Positions 16,929-26,384 are shown, numbered from the stretch's first letter. The stretch is DNA of 64,000 nucleotides from an uncultured Eubacterium sp. (GCA_910583555.1 CAJTXO010000002.1:187462-251461), one strand, 5' to 3'. A program made the numbers and translations. Notes: generated by a model from the sequence alone, not told the origin.

Positions 16929-18164
16929 ATGAAAATATCGTTAGAGCATGTTGCTGTTTTGAAAAAAGCTGACATTGAAATCAATGGAATCACGGTTACG
17001 GCGGGGTTAAATGGGACGGGAAAGACTACGGTCGGGAAGTCCATTTTTGCTATGTTTAATGCCTCTGAGGGACTTCCTGAGAAAATTTTAAATGCACGGA
17101 AAGATAGTATTCACGCCGCAATCAATCTCGTACAGGACAGTTATGGGGATATTGAAAATAATTTGCGACCTTTTCAGGATATTTCGTTTATTCGGAGAAT
17201 GCTATCGTATGAACTAATGCTTTTTTGGTGGAATGAGGGAGACTCCAAACGAAGAGAAGATATAACCGAATGGTTGAGTCGAAACATTAAGTTTGAAAAA
17301 AGCGAGAACATGGAAAAAGCATGTGACGAGATCCTTCACATTTTGAATAGACCAGATGACGATTATATATTCTTTTTGCTGGAATCTTATTACCGCAAGG
17401 TTTTTCGAGATCAGATCAATCATTTGAGCAAAAACAGTACCGCTCGATTTGAGTGGGAAATTGAGAACGAACAGTATTATACGGAATTTTCGGGAAATGA
17501 ATTGTCCGGGTATACGTATACCCCATCCATTCACCAAAAGGCGGTCTATATTGAGTCTCAAAATGTTTTAGATTCATACAATGAACGCGAGGAGAAATCG
17601 GTTGTTTCTAATGAACTGTTCCGCCTGCTTGACAGCAGGACATCTTTTCAGGAAACGATGGAAGAATATATCAATGCAAAAGAGGTAAAAAATATTGTCC
17701 GTGTGATCATTGATGAGGTGACACATGGCACGCTGAAAAATGAAGGGGCGGGGGCGTTTACATTCTACGATCAGAATATGGATCATAGCGTGGACATTTC
17801 CAATTTATCAGCAGGATTGAAAATTTTTATTGTCATACAAAGACTGTTGGAAAACGGTTCGCTGCGCAAGGGAGATATTTTGCTGATCGATGAACCGGAG
17901 ATTAACCTGCATCCCGAATGGCAGGTGCTATTTGCCGAGATTCTCGTCCGTATGCAGAAAGATCTGGGAATATACATTTATATCAATACCCACAGTCCCT
18001 ATTTTATCCATGCCATTGAAGTAAAAATGGCAGAATATGAGACGGCGGACCGTGGCAAATATTACCTGATGGAGAAGGATGCGGAGGGATTATGCTATTC
18101 CGTCGATGTCACAGGAAATACAGAAAAGATCTATGAATTGTTATATAAGCCACTGGAAATATGA
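16929..18164 (+). CDS. OLD/SMC-like AAA ATPase of a putative two-gene defence unit
   Basis: ATG at 16929 follows AAAGGAAGGG (16909-16918) by 10 bp; the longer frame from 16902 has no site. The 411-residue protein has an ABC-type ATPase split by a long helical insert: Walker A 'GLNGTGKTT' near residue 24, signature-like 'LSAGLKIFIVIQRLL' near 290, Walker B 'DILLIDEPEINLHP' near 318 and a switch His 'NTHSPYF' near 358. This is the AAA_15/AAA_21 build of OLD, RloA and Septu PtuA ATPases. The middle has no recognised domain. It is followed 34 bp later by a small putative nuclease (18199). Both are more AT-rich than the flanking housekeeping genes. Anti-phage function is inferred from architecture alone. 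Confidence 0.7.
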   Translation: MKISLEHVAVLKKADIEINGITVTAGLNGTGKTTVGKSIFAMFNASEGLPEKILNARKDSIHAAINLVQDSYGDIENNLRPFQDISFIRRMLSYELMLFWWNEGDSKRREDITEWLSRNIKFEKSENMEKACDEILHILNRPDDDYIFFLLESYYRKVFRDQINHLSKNSTARFEWEIENEQYYTEFSGNELSGYTYTPSIHQKAVYIESQNVLDSYNEREEKSVVSNELFRLLDSRTSFQETMEEYINAKEVKNIVRVIIDEVTHGTLKNEGAGAFTFYDQNMDHSVDISNLSAGLKIFIVIQRLLENGSLRKGDILLIDEPEINLHPEWQVLFAEILVRMQKDLGIYIYINTHSPYFIHAIEVKMAEYETADRGKYYLMEKDAEGLCYSVDVTGNTEKIYELLYKPLEI

Positions 18165-18198
18165 GGGATAAAGCAAAAAGCGCGCAATGGAGTGAAAG

Positions 18199-18744
18199 AT
18201 GAAGAAAGTAAAAGAGTACCGTTCTTTTCTCTGCAGCCTAAGTGAAGCTTCGAGAGATAAAGAGAACCATGAAATTCTGATCCATGATGAGGATCCGAGT
18301 CATCGAGTCGTCAATTTCGACGGAGTAAAAAAGAATATATGTAAGTTTTATCGGGGGGAAGGCGCCTGTTCGTGTGATGCCTATCTGGAAAATGATAATA
18401 TCCGGTATCTGATCGAATTTAAAAATCAGAGTGAGGGAAATGTGGATGTGACAAACATAAAGAATAAGGCATTTGACAGTATGGCGCTGTTAATGATGAA
18501 TGACGACTTGTGTCGGTCGCATCTTGCAGAACATACAGTGCTGATCGTTGTTTACAATGAAAAAAAGTACACGCCGGATCGCAGTTCGTATCCTTCCTCA
18601 CCATCTGCTGATAAATTCACAAGAAAGATGAAAGAACTGGCTGGAAAGAAAGGACTGGAATCCTACCCTGTGAAATTTGGCCTGCAGCCGTACATAGGTG
18701 AATTGTATCATAATATTTATACTGTCGATGTGGACGTGTTTTAA
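18199..18744 (+). CDS. Putative PD-(D/E)XK nuclease partner of the ATPase
   Basis: The family of this 181-residue protein is not recognised. Residues ~55-75 have the motif 'CDAYLENDNIRYLIEFKN', with Asp and E-x-K spaced as in a PD-(D/E)XK nuclease core, followed by a helix ('TNIKNKAFDSMALLMM'). A strand 'LIVVYNEKKY' and a conserved-looking 'FGLQPYIGELYHNIYTVDVD' end complete an alpha/beta fold. The Shine-Dalgarno is GGAGTG before the ATG. It sits directly behind the ATPase, so the pair looks like a toxin-effector nuclease controlled by a P-loop ATPase, similar in logic to but different in parts from Septu, RloAB and PARIS. Nuclease fold is an inference from one motif. Confidence 0.55.
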   Translation: MKKVKEYRSFLCSLSEASRDKENHEILIHDEDPSHRVVNFDGVKKNICKFYRGEGACSCDAYLENDNIRYLIEFKNQSEGNVDVTNIKNKAFDSMALLMMNDDLCRSHLAEHTVLIVVYNEKKYTPDRSSYPSSPSADKFTRKMKELAGKKGLESYPVKFGLQPYIGELYHNIYTVDVDVF

Positions 18745-18800
18745 AACGAATTTTTTCCGGTTTTATTCGGCTGATAATCACTATTTACATAGAAGAACAG

Positions 18801-18849
18801 AAAAAGAGAGCACCGCCCAAAATGGAATTCGTTCCACAGCGGTGCTCTC
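18801..18849 (-). terminator. Terminator of ppk
   Basis: An 11-bp perfect stem, GAGAGCACCGC (18806-18816) with GCGGTGCTCTC (18839-18849), is followed on the minus strand by TTTTTC. It ends the ppx-ppk operon. An internal GGAAT-ATTCC-like pairing sits in the loop. Confidence 0.85.
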
Positions 18850-18860
18850 CCTTATTGTAA

Positions 18861-20954
18861 TCAATGCTTCGCGTTCTTCGCCTCTTTGCAAAACGTCATC
18901 TGCGCCCCGATCGGCGGCTTCCCGCGGCGTTCCGCTTTCTTATAAATACCACCATAGACATTGACCGGGCTGGCGGCTTCTTTGTCGATCGTGGAATCCG
19001 GCTGGAGGATATGTGCTTTCAGATTATCGGAAAGCTGGAGCTCCAGTATGTGCATGATCTGCGCTTTCAGTTTTTCATCCTCTACAGGGAAGAGTATTTC
19101 CACCCGTTTGTCGAGGTTTCTCGGCATCCAGTCCGCGCTTCCCATGTAAATCTCAGGTTTCCCGTCGTTTTCAAAATAGAAGATCCGGGAGTGTTCCAAA
19201 AAGGCGCCGACGATGGAACGGACGTGGATCGTCTCGCTCATTCCTTTGAGGCCCTGTTTGAGACAGCAGATCCCGCGCACGATCAGTTCGATCTCAACGC
19301 CGGCGGCGGAGGCGTCGTAGAGGGCGTTGATGATGCCCGCGTCGCAGAGGGAGTTCATCTTGGCGATGATCTTCGCCGGTTTACCGCTTTTGGCGTTGTC
19401 GCGCTCCCGGTTGATGAGGGAGACGAATTTCTCGCGCAGCCAGTTGGGGGCGAGGGACAGTTTGTTCCACACGAGCGGTTCCGAATAGCCGGAGAGCATA
19501 TTGAACACGGCGGTGGCGTCCTCGCCGTACGGGCGCTTGCACGTAAACATGCCCATGTCGGTGTAGAGTTTGGCCGTTGAGTCGTTGTAGTTTCCGGTGC
19601 CGAGATGGACATAGCGGCGTATGCCGTCTTCCTCTTTCCGCACGACGAGCGTAATCTTGCTGTGCGTTTTCAGTCCGACAAGTCCGTATATAACGTGGCA
19701 GCCGGCTTTTTCGAGCTTGCGCGCCCAGACGATATTATTTTCCTCGTCAAAACGGGCTTTCAACTCGACGAGGACCGTCACCTGCTTGCCGTTCTCCGCG
19801 GCCTGCGCGAGAGAGGCGATGATCGGCGAGTGGCTGCTGACGCGGTAGAGCGTTTGCTTGATCGCCAGGACGTCCGGATCTTTGGAGGCGGCGCGCACGA
19901 ACGTAACGACCGGGTCAAACGTCTCGTACGGGTGATGGAGGAGGATATCCCCCTCCCGGATCTGCTCAAACAGATCACGGTTCAGATCGAGGTTTCTCGG
20001 CGGCTGTGGGTGGAAGGGCGCGTCTTTCAGATGGTCGTAGCCTTCCATGCCGTACACTTTCATGAGGAATGTCAGGTCAAGCGGCCCGTTGATCTTGAAG
20101 ATGTCTTCTTCTGAGATGCGCAGTTCTTTTTTCAGAATGCGCAGGAGCCGTTTGTCGATGCCCGATTCCACTTCCAAATGGATGGCCTCCCCCCACTGGC
20201 GTTTTTTGATCTGTTTTTCGATTTCGATTAAAAGGTCGGCGGCTTCGTCCTCGTCGATCGTCAGATCGGCGTTGCGCATGACGCGATAAGGCGAAGCGGC
20301 AACCACTTTGTAATTGAGGAATAATTTCTGTATGTTCTTTTCAATGACCTGTTCCAATAGGATGACAGCCGTTTCTCCCTCGGTTTCCGAGGGGACGTGT
20401 ACGACTCTCGGCAGTACGGATGGAACCTGTACAGTCGCGAAGTCGATCGTGTCTTTCTGTTTTTTGTCCACGAGCAGGGCGGCGATGTTCAGCGTTTTAT
20501 TCCGGATGAGCGGAAACGGGCGGGAAGAATCCACGGCCATCGGCGTCAGGACCGGATAAACTTCCTGCCGGAAGAAGTGATCGACGTATTCTGACTGTTC
20601 TTTTGTCAGGTTTTCATATTGTGTGATGATCTTTAGTCCCTGCCGTTTCAGCGCGGGAAGGATCGAGCGGTTGTAGGTGTTATACTGGGCGTCCACCAGC
20701 TCGTGGGTGCCCTGGGAAATGGCTTCGAGCTGCTCTTTTGGTGTGAGTCCGGCAATATCTTTTTTCGTATATTTCGCATGAACCATATCCTTCAGGGAGG
20801 CAACGCGTATCATAATGAATTCGTCCAGATTTGAGGCGGTTATGCTCAAAAATTTCAGCCGTTCCATGAGAGGGATGGATTTATCTTTTGCTTCGGATAA
20901 GATCCGGTAGTTAAAACCGAGCCAGCTCAGTTCCCTGTTGTAAAATTTGCTCAT
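18861..20954 (-). CDS. ppk1: Polyphosphate kinase 1
   Basis: The ATG complementary to 20952-20954 is favoured over GTG at 20963 because AAAGGAA precedes with suitable spacing. The 697-residue protein has the Ppk1 N-domain ('FYNRELSWLGFNYRIL'), the head domain, and two PLD-like catalytic domains. The autophosphorylated His lies in 'YVHLGTGNYND', and the Arg/Lys ligands in 'TLYRVSSHSPI' and 'LVELKARFDE'. The second catalytic His region is 'HVRSIVGAFLEHSR', and 'GSADWMPRNLDKRVEI' is near the C-terminus. It makes long-chain inorganic polyphosphate from ATP. It follows ppx by 20 bp on the same strand. Confidence 0.96.
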   Translation of the reverse strand: MSKFYNRELSWLGFNYRILSEAKDKSIPLMERLKFLSITASNLDEFIMIRVASLKDMVHAKYTKKDIAGLTPKEQLEAISQGTHELVDAQYNTYNRSILPALKRQGLKIITQYENLTKEQSEYVDHFFRQEVYPVLTPMAVDSSRPFPLIRNKTLNIAALLVDKKQKDTIDFATVQVPSVLPRVVHVPSETEGETAVILLEQVIEKNIQKLFLNYKVVAASPYRVMRNADLTIDEDEAADLLIEIEKQIKKRQWGEAIHLEVESGIDKRLLRILKKELRISEEDIFKINGPLDLTFLMKVYGMEGYDHLKDAPFHPQPPRNLDLNRDLFEQIREGDILLHHPYETFDPVVTFVRAASKDPDVLAIKQTLYRVSSHSPIIASLAQAAENGKQVTVLVELKARFDEENNIVWARKLEKAGCHVIYGLVGLKTHSKITLVVRKEEDGIRRYVHLGTGNYNDSTAKLYTDMGMFTCKRPYGEDATAVFNMLSGYSEPLVWNKLSLAPNWLREKFVSLINRERDNAKSGKPAKIIAKMNSLCDAGIINALYDASAAGVEIELIVRGICCLKQGLKGMSETIHVRSIVGAFLEHSRIFYFENDGKPEIYMGSADWMPRNLDKRVEILFPVEDEKLKAQIMHILELQLSDNLKAHILQPDSTIDKEAASPVNVYGGIYKKAERRGKPPIGAQMTFCKEAKNAKH

Positions 20955-20974
20955 ATGCTGCACTTCCTTTACAT

Positions 20975-22507
20975 TTATTTGGTCTTTTGTGCTATAGCTT
21001 TCGGCGTTTGGCGGCGCTTTTTGATGACTGGGCGGATGCCGAAAACCTCTTCAAATACATCTGCTTTTTGATGGAACAGACCTGTTTCCAGTGTGATATC
21101 GGCCATTGTATGGGCGACGATCTGGAGTGAGTTTTCCTGCAGCGAAACGCGCACGCATTTGATCTTTTGCTTATTGCTTTTATCCAGTACGTTGGCCAGT
21201 CTTAGCAGTGAGCACAGCTTCACGATCGTTATGTAATCGTCCCGCGTGATCTCGTCCTCGATATCTTCATAGGTCGGAAAGAACTCGCTGTTATAGCGCA
21301 CGATATTTGCCACGATCACCCGCTCCTGATGCGAAAGGCCGATGATCTCCGTGCTCATGATGATCTTATACGAATTTTCCCTCGTCTGGCACATGTTGAT
21401 GTAGGCGCCGCAGCTGTGCAGGATGACACCGATCTGCAGGAGAAGGCGTTCCCGTTTTCCCAGTCCGTGAAGCTTGCGGATGCTGTCAAAGATTTCCGTA
21501 GCGAGATAGGAGACATTTTCTACATGGGCCATGTCCACCCCGTACCGCCGCGCTATATTTTTGGCGGTGGCAACGATGTCCTCGGTAAAATCGTGTTTTG
21601 ATCTGCGTATATTTTTCTTTTCCGCGTACTCGGCGGCCATGCTGTCGCACAGGTCGGTAGACGACAGGTAAATGTCATCGCATTCTGTCAGTGAAACTAT
21701 CTTTTTGATGAGAAGGACGGCGGGAATGACCGCTTCCGACTGCTCGCTTTTCAAAAGACCGGATAGTTTCATGTTCGTAAATTTACTGCGGGACATCACG
21801 CCGGTGAAGTCCTTGTCCCATTCCATGACGTGGTACGTGATTTCGGGGACTTTCGTTCCCAGCACGATCGTGTGGTGGATCTCTTTATCCTGGAGATACA
21901 GTTGAAAGAAGGTAGTTAAGTCCTTATCAATATATTCGGAGATCAGTTCGTGATAGCTGAACATTTCCGGCTCCAGTGTGTGGAGGAGTTCGCTGATACG
22001 GGAGGCTCCGAGTTTAAGTTTCTGCGTAAAGGAGAGCGCCCCTTCACTGAACAGGGAGAGCTGTACGCTGCCCGCGCTCATGTCCACGATGAGCGCTCCT
22101 TCATTGATCATATGTTCAAAGGCTTTTTCATTCATGGAAATGGCCTTGTAACATAAGAAACGTTCCTCGCTGTTGCTTAAGATCCGTACTTTTATATTTG
22201 CCTGGAGTTTGATCTGATCCAGCACGACAAGCCTGTTCGATGCCTCGCGGAAAGCATCCGTGGCAAAGGCGTGGTAAGCGGATACTTTATATTCTTCCAT
22301 TATCTTTTTAAAATCTTCGAGCACACGGCAGATTTCAGACATGGTGCGGTATGAAATCTGTCCGGTCGTAAAGATTTCGCTGCCCAGAGAAAGCCGGTGC
22401 CGTATGTGTGTGATTTCCTTGATGCCGTGCGCCTTGGACATCTCGTAAACCTTCATCGCCAGCTCACTGGAATCTACCGTGATCGCCGCGTAAGTAGTAA
22501 TTGCCAT
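20975..22507 (-). CDS. ppx: Exopolyphosphatase/GppA family protein with HD-like C-domain
   Basis: The 510-residue protein has the two-lobed actin-like Ppx/GppA fold (residues about 1-300: 'TYAAITVDSSELAMKVYEM', 'AFATDAFREASNR', 'SNSEERFLCYKAI'), then a helical HD-type domain (about 320-490). The phosphate-binding loop reads 'LIVDMSAGSVQLSLF', a variant of the usual D(I/L)GGGS with Ala for a Gly. Catalytic rate or substrate could therefore differ. The usual role is release of phosphate from polyphosphate ends or pppGpp. It is the first gene of the ppx-ppk operon, so synthesis and breakdown are co-transcribed. Confidence 0.85.
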   Translation of the reverse strand: MAITTYAAITVDSSELAMKVYEMSKAHGIKEITHIRHRLSLGSEIFTTGQISYRTMSEICRVLEDFKKIMEEYKVSAYHAFATDAFREASNRLVVLDQIKLQANIKVRILSNSEERFLCYKAISMNEKAFEHMINEGALIVDMSAGSVQLSLFSEGALSFTQKLKLGASRISELLHTLEPEMFSYHELISEYIDKDLTTFFQLYLQDKEIHHTIVLGTKVPEITYHVMEWDKDFTGVMSRSKFTNMKLSGLLKSEQSEAVIPAVLLIKKIVSLTECDDIYLSSTDLCDSMAAEYAEKKNIRRSKHDFTEDIVATAKNIARRYGVDMAHVENVSYLATEIFDSIRKLHGLGKRERLLLQIGVILHSCGAYINMCQTRENSYKIIMSTEIIGLSHQERVIVANIVRYNSEFFPTYEDIEDEITRDDYITIVKLCSLLRLANVLDKSNKQKIKCVRVSLQENSLQIVAHTMADITLETGLFHQKADVFEEVFGIRPVIKKRRQTPKAIAQKTK

Positions 22508-22547
22508 AACGGGTGACGTCCCCCCTTTCCGTACGTATAGGTCCGCT

Positions 22548-22576
22548 TTGACCTGATACCTTCATTATACTATTAT
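22548..22576 (+). promoter_or_regulatory. Possible queA promoter
   Basis: TTGACC (22548-22553), 17 bp, TATTAT (22571-22576), about 100 bp before the queA start. The -10 is not ideal and the region is very AT-rich, so support is moderate. Confidence 0.4.
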
Positions 22577-22677
22577 TTTATGAAAACCGCCAGTATTTTA
22601 TTGCAAAGATTTCCATTATCATATAGAATATACATGATCGGATTTTTGGTTTATTTTGAATTTAGAGGAGGATACGG

Positions 22678-23703
22678 GTGAAGACAAGTGACTTTTATTT
22701 TGAACTGCCAAAAGAGCAGATCGCGCAGGAGCCGATCGCGGACCGGAGCGCGTCGAGGCTCATGGTGCTCCACCGGAAATCGGGTGAGATCGAGCATCGG
22801 ACATTTACGGATATTGTGGAGTATTTGCGGGCGGGGGACTGCCTTGTAAGAAATAATACAAAAGTCATTCCCGCCAGGCTGTTCGGCGTGCGGGAGGACA
22901 CGGGGGCGGCCATTGAGTTTTTGCTGCTCAAACGACGGGAAGGCGACGTGTGGGAGACGCTGGTAAAACCGGGAAAGAAGGCGCGGGCCGGGGCGAAGAT
23001 CCGGTTTGGCGACGGACTGCTGTGCGGTGAAGTGATCGAGGTACAGGAGGATGGAAACCGTCTGATCCGTTTTCTGTACGACGGGATTTTTGAGGAGATT
23101 CTCGATGAGTTGGGACAGATGCCCCTGCCGCCGTACATTACCCATAAACTGGAGGATAAGAACCGTTATCAAACCGTATACGCCCGCTATGACGGGTCGG
23201 CGGCCGCGCCCACGGCCGGACTTCATTTTACCGAGGAATTATTTGCGAAGATAGAGGAAAAAGGGGTGTCGGTGGCAAATGTGACGCTGCACGTCGGGCT
23301 CGGCACGTTCCGTCCGGTCAAGGTCGAAGACGTGACAAACCACCATATGCACGCGGAACATTATTTTATCGAGCCGGAAGAGGCGGAGAAGATCAACCGG
23401 GCGAAGCGGGAGGGAGGCCGCGTGATCTGCGTCGGCACCACGAGCTGCCGTACGATCGAGTCCGCGGCGGCACACGGCATCGTGAGAGCGGAAGAGTCGG
23501 ATACCCAGATTTTTATTTATCCCGGCTACCGTTTCCAGGTGATGGATGAGCTGATCACGAATTTCCACCTGCCGGAGTCCACGCTTTTGATGCTCGTCTC
23601 GGCGCTGGCTGGCCGGGAATTTGTTCTCCGGGCTTACGAGGAAGCGGTCCGGGAGGGCTATCGGTTTTTTAGTTTTGGGGACGCGATGCTGATAACAGAT
23701 TAG
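22678..23703 (+). CDS. queA: tRNA preQ1(34) S-adenosylmethionine ribosyltransferase-isomerase
   Basis: The start is GTG at 22678 behind a strong TAGAGGAGG (22663-22671). The 341-residue protein is full-length QueA. It starts 'DFYFELPKEQIAQEP', with 'NNTKVIPARL', 'GSAAAPTAGLHFTEEL', 'HVGLGTFRPV', 'VGTTSCRTIESA' and 'FHLPESTLLMLVSAL' in order. The enzyme adds the epoxycyclopentanediol from SAM to preQ1 at tRNA position 34, giving epoxyqueuosine. No other queuosine genes are nearby. It is 10 bp before the lipid kinase gene and likely co-transcribed. Confidence 0.97.
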   Translation: MKTSDFYFELPKEQIAQEPIADRSASRLMVLHRKSGEIEHRTFTDIVEYLRAGDCLVRNNTKVIPARLFGVREDTGAAIEFLLLKRREGDVWETLVKPGKKARAGAKIRFGDGLLCGEVIEVQEDGNRLIRFLYDGIFEEILDELGQMPLPPYITHKLEDKNRYQTVYARYDGSAAAPTAGLHFTEELFAKIEEKGVSVANVTLHVGLGTFRPVKVEDVTNHHMHAEHYFIEPEEAEKINRAKREGGRVICVGTTSCRTIESAAAHGIVRAEESDTQIFIYPGYRFQVMDELITNFHLPESTLLMLVSALAGREFVLRAYEEAVREGYRFFSFGDAMLITD

Positions 23704-23713
23704 GAGGTGCAAA

Positions 23714-24607
23714 ATGAGGAAAAAGAGATTATTGTTCATATACAATCCCCATGCGGGAAAGGGGACGATGAAAAATAAACTTTCGGATGTCATTGAAACA
23801 TATATGAAAGCGGATTACGAGGTGACGGTCTACGCGACGCAGCGCGAGACGGAAGCGACGGAGATCGTCATGGAGAGCGGCCGGGATTACGAGCGGGTCA
23901 TTTGTTCCGGCGGCGACGGCACGCTGCACGAGGTGACGCAGGGACTGATGGAAATGCTTCCCGAGGAGCGCCCTGTGTGCGGCTATATCCCGACGGGGAC
24001 CGTCAATGATTTTGCCCGGGGGCTGAAAATCCCGATGCGGGTCAAACTGGCAGCCAAAGTGTCGGCGCATGACAAAATAAAGCCGGTCGATATCGGAATG
24101 ATGAATGGCAGCTGTTTTACGTACGTATGCGCGTTCGGCGCTTTTACCGCCGTTTCCTATGAAACGTCGCAGGCGGCGAAAAATGTGCTGGGGCGCACTG
24201 CCTATCTGCTGGAAGGAATGGCACAGCTCGGCAATATCAAGGCATATCACGCCGTAATACAGACTGATTCGAATACGGTCGAGGACGATTTTATTTTTGG
24301 AATGGTGAGTAATGCGAAGAGCATCGGCGGTTTTTCCTTCTTTAAAAATCAGAAGGTATCGCTCAATGACGGCCTTTTTGAGGGAGTTTTTATCCGCAAA
24401 CCGAAGACGCCGTCAGAACTGCAGGCCGTCCTCAATTCGTTCGTGAAATTGGAACCAAATGATCAGATTTTAGGTTTCCACGGTCAGAAATTCAGGATCG
24501 ATTCGGAGGAAGAAATCCCGTTTACGCTGGACGGCGAGAACGGCGGAAGCTTTAAACAGACGGAAATATGGTGCTGTCACAATGCGATAAATTATGTTTG
24601 CGGATGA
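23714..24607 (+). CDS. Diacylglycerol/lipid kinase (YegS/BmrU family)
   Basis: The 297-residue protein has the DAGK catalytic fold: 'FIYNPHAGKGTMKNKL' nucleotide loop at residue ~7, 'SGGDGTLHEVTQGLM' (GGDG motif) near 65, 'YIPTGTVNDFARGL' near 95 and 'ETSQAAKN' later. The C-terminal domain ends with 'FTLDGENGGS'. It phosphorylates a lipid such as diacylglycerol with ATP to recycle it. It is a soluble, membrane-associated enzyme. The Shine-Dalgarno AGGAGGTG overlaps the queA stop, implying coupling. Confidence 0.92.
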   Translation: MRKKRLLFIYNPHAGKGTMKNKLSDVIETYMKADYEVTVYATQRETEATEIVMESGRDYERVICSGGDGTLHEVTQGLMEMLPEERPVCGYIPTGTVNDFARGLKIPMRVKLAAKVSAHDKIKPVDIGMMNGSCFTYVCAFGAFTAVSYETSQAAKNVLGRTAYLLEGMAQLGNIKAYHAVIQTDSNTVEDDFIFGMVSNAKSIGGFSFFKNQKVSLNDGLFEGVFIRKPKTPSELQAVLNSFVKLEPNDQILGFHGQKFRIDSEEEIPFTLDGENGGSFKQTEIWCCHNAINYVCG

Positions 24608-24779
24608 CTTGTTTTTGTCATATTTTAAACAAAAAACTGTCAAAATAGTAGTTTATACTTGAGACTGTTAAGAAAAATGGATAATAAATCCAACAGGAAC
24701 AGTAATTCGCAGAACATTCCGGTATGACCAAAACGTGCCGGATCATATGTAATGCGCGACGCAAAAAAAGGAGAGAGAT

Positions 24780-26384
24780 ATGACTAATTTTTGGAAGAAG
24801 ACATGTGTAACGGCGTGTGGGATGATGATCGTTCCCCTTTTTGCCATGACAGCAGTACGTGCGGAAGAAATTTCATCACCGACACCGATGCCGGTTGTAT
24901 CATCGACACCACTGCCTATCGTATCTACCGACACGGCAGCAATCGAAATTCCTGCCGGCACGACATTTAAGACGGCGGTACCGGATGAATATTTCCGCAA
25001 ATTTTTGAATGAGACGTTCTTTGCGGACAAAGTGAAGGACGATGATCTTTTTACAAAAGAGATGCTTGAAACGCTGCAAGAGTATTCAGGCGTTCTCGAT
25101 GTGAGAGGACTCGGGATCGTAAACTTAAAAGGAATCGAGTATTTTACCGGCATTACGGAACTTGACTGTTCCCACAATAATCTGCAGCTGCTCGATCTAT
25201 CGACGTTAAAGGGACTGAAAAAACTTGACGTTTCCTATAATAGCCTGGTTGAGCTCACGTTCGCGAAAGAAGTTGTTCTGGAGCGTATCGACTGCAGCAA
25301 TAACAGTCTGGCGATGCTGAACCTGGCTGGTTTTACGACGATTGAGGAGTTGGACTGCAGCAACAACCGGATCGGCATTCTCAATATCGCGGGCCTTTAC
25401 CGCCTGAAGACGCTGGATTGTAGCGACAATTTACTGAATACGCTCAGTGTGGACGGCCTTGTTGCATTGGAACAATTGTACAGTGACGGCAACGCGATCG
25501 TGAATCTGGATGTTTCTTCCCTGAAAAACCTGAAGGTTCTGGAAAGCCGCAAGAGCGCACTGAAATTAAAAGTGGAGACCGTGAAGGTCGGCTCGGATTC
25601 ATTTTGCGGCGTCGTTCTGCCACAGGGGGCGGCGAAACCGGAAAATATTTCTAACAGCGGCGTTTACAAAGACACGATGAATGCGATCGTCTGGGCGAGA
25701 GCTACGGAGATTCCGGCTTCCTTCACGTATACCTATGCGATCCCGGGCACGACGCAGACCGTTACGGTGACCGTCTATCCGGATAAATCGGAGTTCGCGG
25801 ATAAGTCGGTTACGTTAGCGCAGGTGCCTACGCTCACCGCCGCGAGCACGGCATACAATAAAGTGAAGCTCACATGGGGCGGTGTCGATGGCGCGACGGG
25901 CTACCGCATTTACCGTTCGACGTCCAAGACGAGCGGCTTTACAAAGATCAAATCCATCACCTCAAGTTCAAAAGTTACCTATACAAACTCGGGGGTTGCC
26001 TGTGGTACGACGTATTACTATAAAGTCCGCGCGTACCGTCTGATCGACGGCATTTATTACTTCGGTGAGTACTCTCCGGTCGTGTCCGGAAAGGCTTCTC
26101 CGGCTGCGCCTGGCAAGCTCTCGATCGCGAAGGCCTCGAAAAAGAAAGTGACGATCTCGTGGAACAAGGTGGCGGGTGCGTCCGGCTACCGTATTTACCG
26201 ATCCAAGTCAAAAACGAGCGGTTTTTCTAAGATTAAAACGGTGACGTCCGGAGCGACTGTGTCGTACAAAAAAACGACGGCGCGAAAGGTGAAATATTAT
26301 TACAAAGTGCGTGCGTATACGACGGTGAACGGTAAGAAGGTCTGGGGCGCGTACTCGAGTGTCAAGGCGAAGACGCTGAGCTGA
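24780..26384 (+). CDS. Exported leucine-rich repeat protein with two Fn3 modules
   Basis: A signal peptide (residues 1-29, 'IVPLFAMTAVRA') is followed by a Thr/Pro-rich spacer. About eight leucine-rich repeats follow (residues about 100-245, unit 'L..LDCS.N.L..L.ls'), then a beta region and two C-terminal fibronectin type III-like modules ('LTWGGVDGATGYRIYRSTSK' and 'ISWNKVAGASGYRIYRSKSK'), nearly identical to each other. The two modules suggest recent internal duplication. No sortase motif or anchor is visible. The Shine-Dalgarno is AAAAAAGGAG 8 bp before the ATG. Such proteins in gut Firmicutes are surface or secreted binding proteins; the ligand is unknown. Confidence 0.83.
   Translation: MTNFWKKTCVTACGMMIVPLFAMTAVRAEEISSPTPMPVVSSTPLPIVSTDTAAIEIPAGTTFKTAVPDEYFRKFLNETFFADKVKDDDLFTKEMLETLQEYSGVLDVRGLGIVNLKGIEYFTGITELDCSHNNLQLLDLSTLKGLKKLDVSYNSLVELTFAKEVVLERIDCSNNSLAMLNLAGFTTIEELDCSNNRIGILNIAGLYRLKTLDCSDNLLNTLSVDGLVALEQLYSDGNAIVNLDVSSLKNLKVLESRKSALKLKVETVKVGSDSFCGVVLPQGAAKPENISNSGVYKDTMNAIVWARATEIPASFTYTYAIPGTTQTVTVTVYPDKSEFADKSVTLAQVPTLTAASTAYNKVKLTWGGVDGATGYRIYRSTSKTSGFTKIKSITSSSKVTYTNSGVACGTTYYYKVRAYRLIDGIYYFGEYSPVVSGKASPAAPGKLSIAKASKKKVTISWNKVAGASGYRIYRSKSKTSGFSKIKTVTSGATVSYKKTTARKVKYYYKVRAYTTVNGKKVWGAYSSVKAKTLS

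Noticed and set aside
18864..20594. Several plus-strand frames opposite ppk
   Set aside because: They mirror the codon pattern of ppk, have no ribosome sites and no family features.
24608..24779. c-di-GMP riboswitch before the LRR surface protein
   Set aside because: A small TCCGG/CCGGA stem is present but the conserved GGCAAA and tetraloop receptor motifs are missing.
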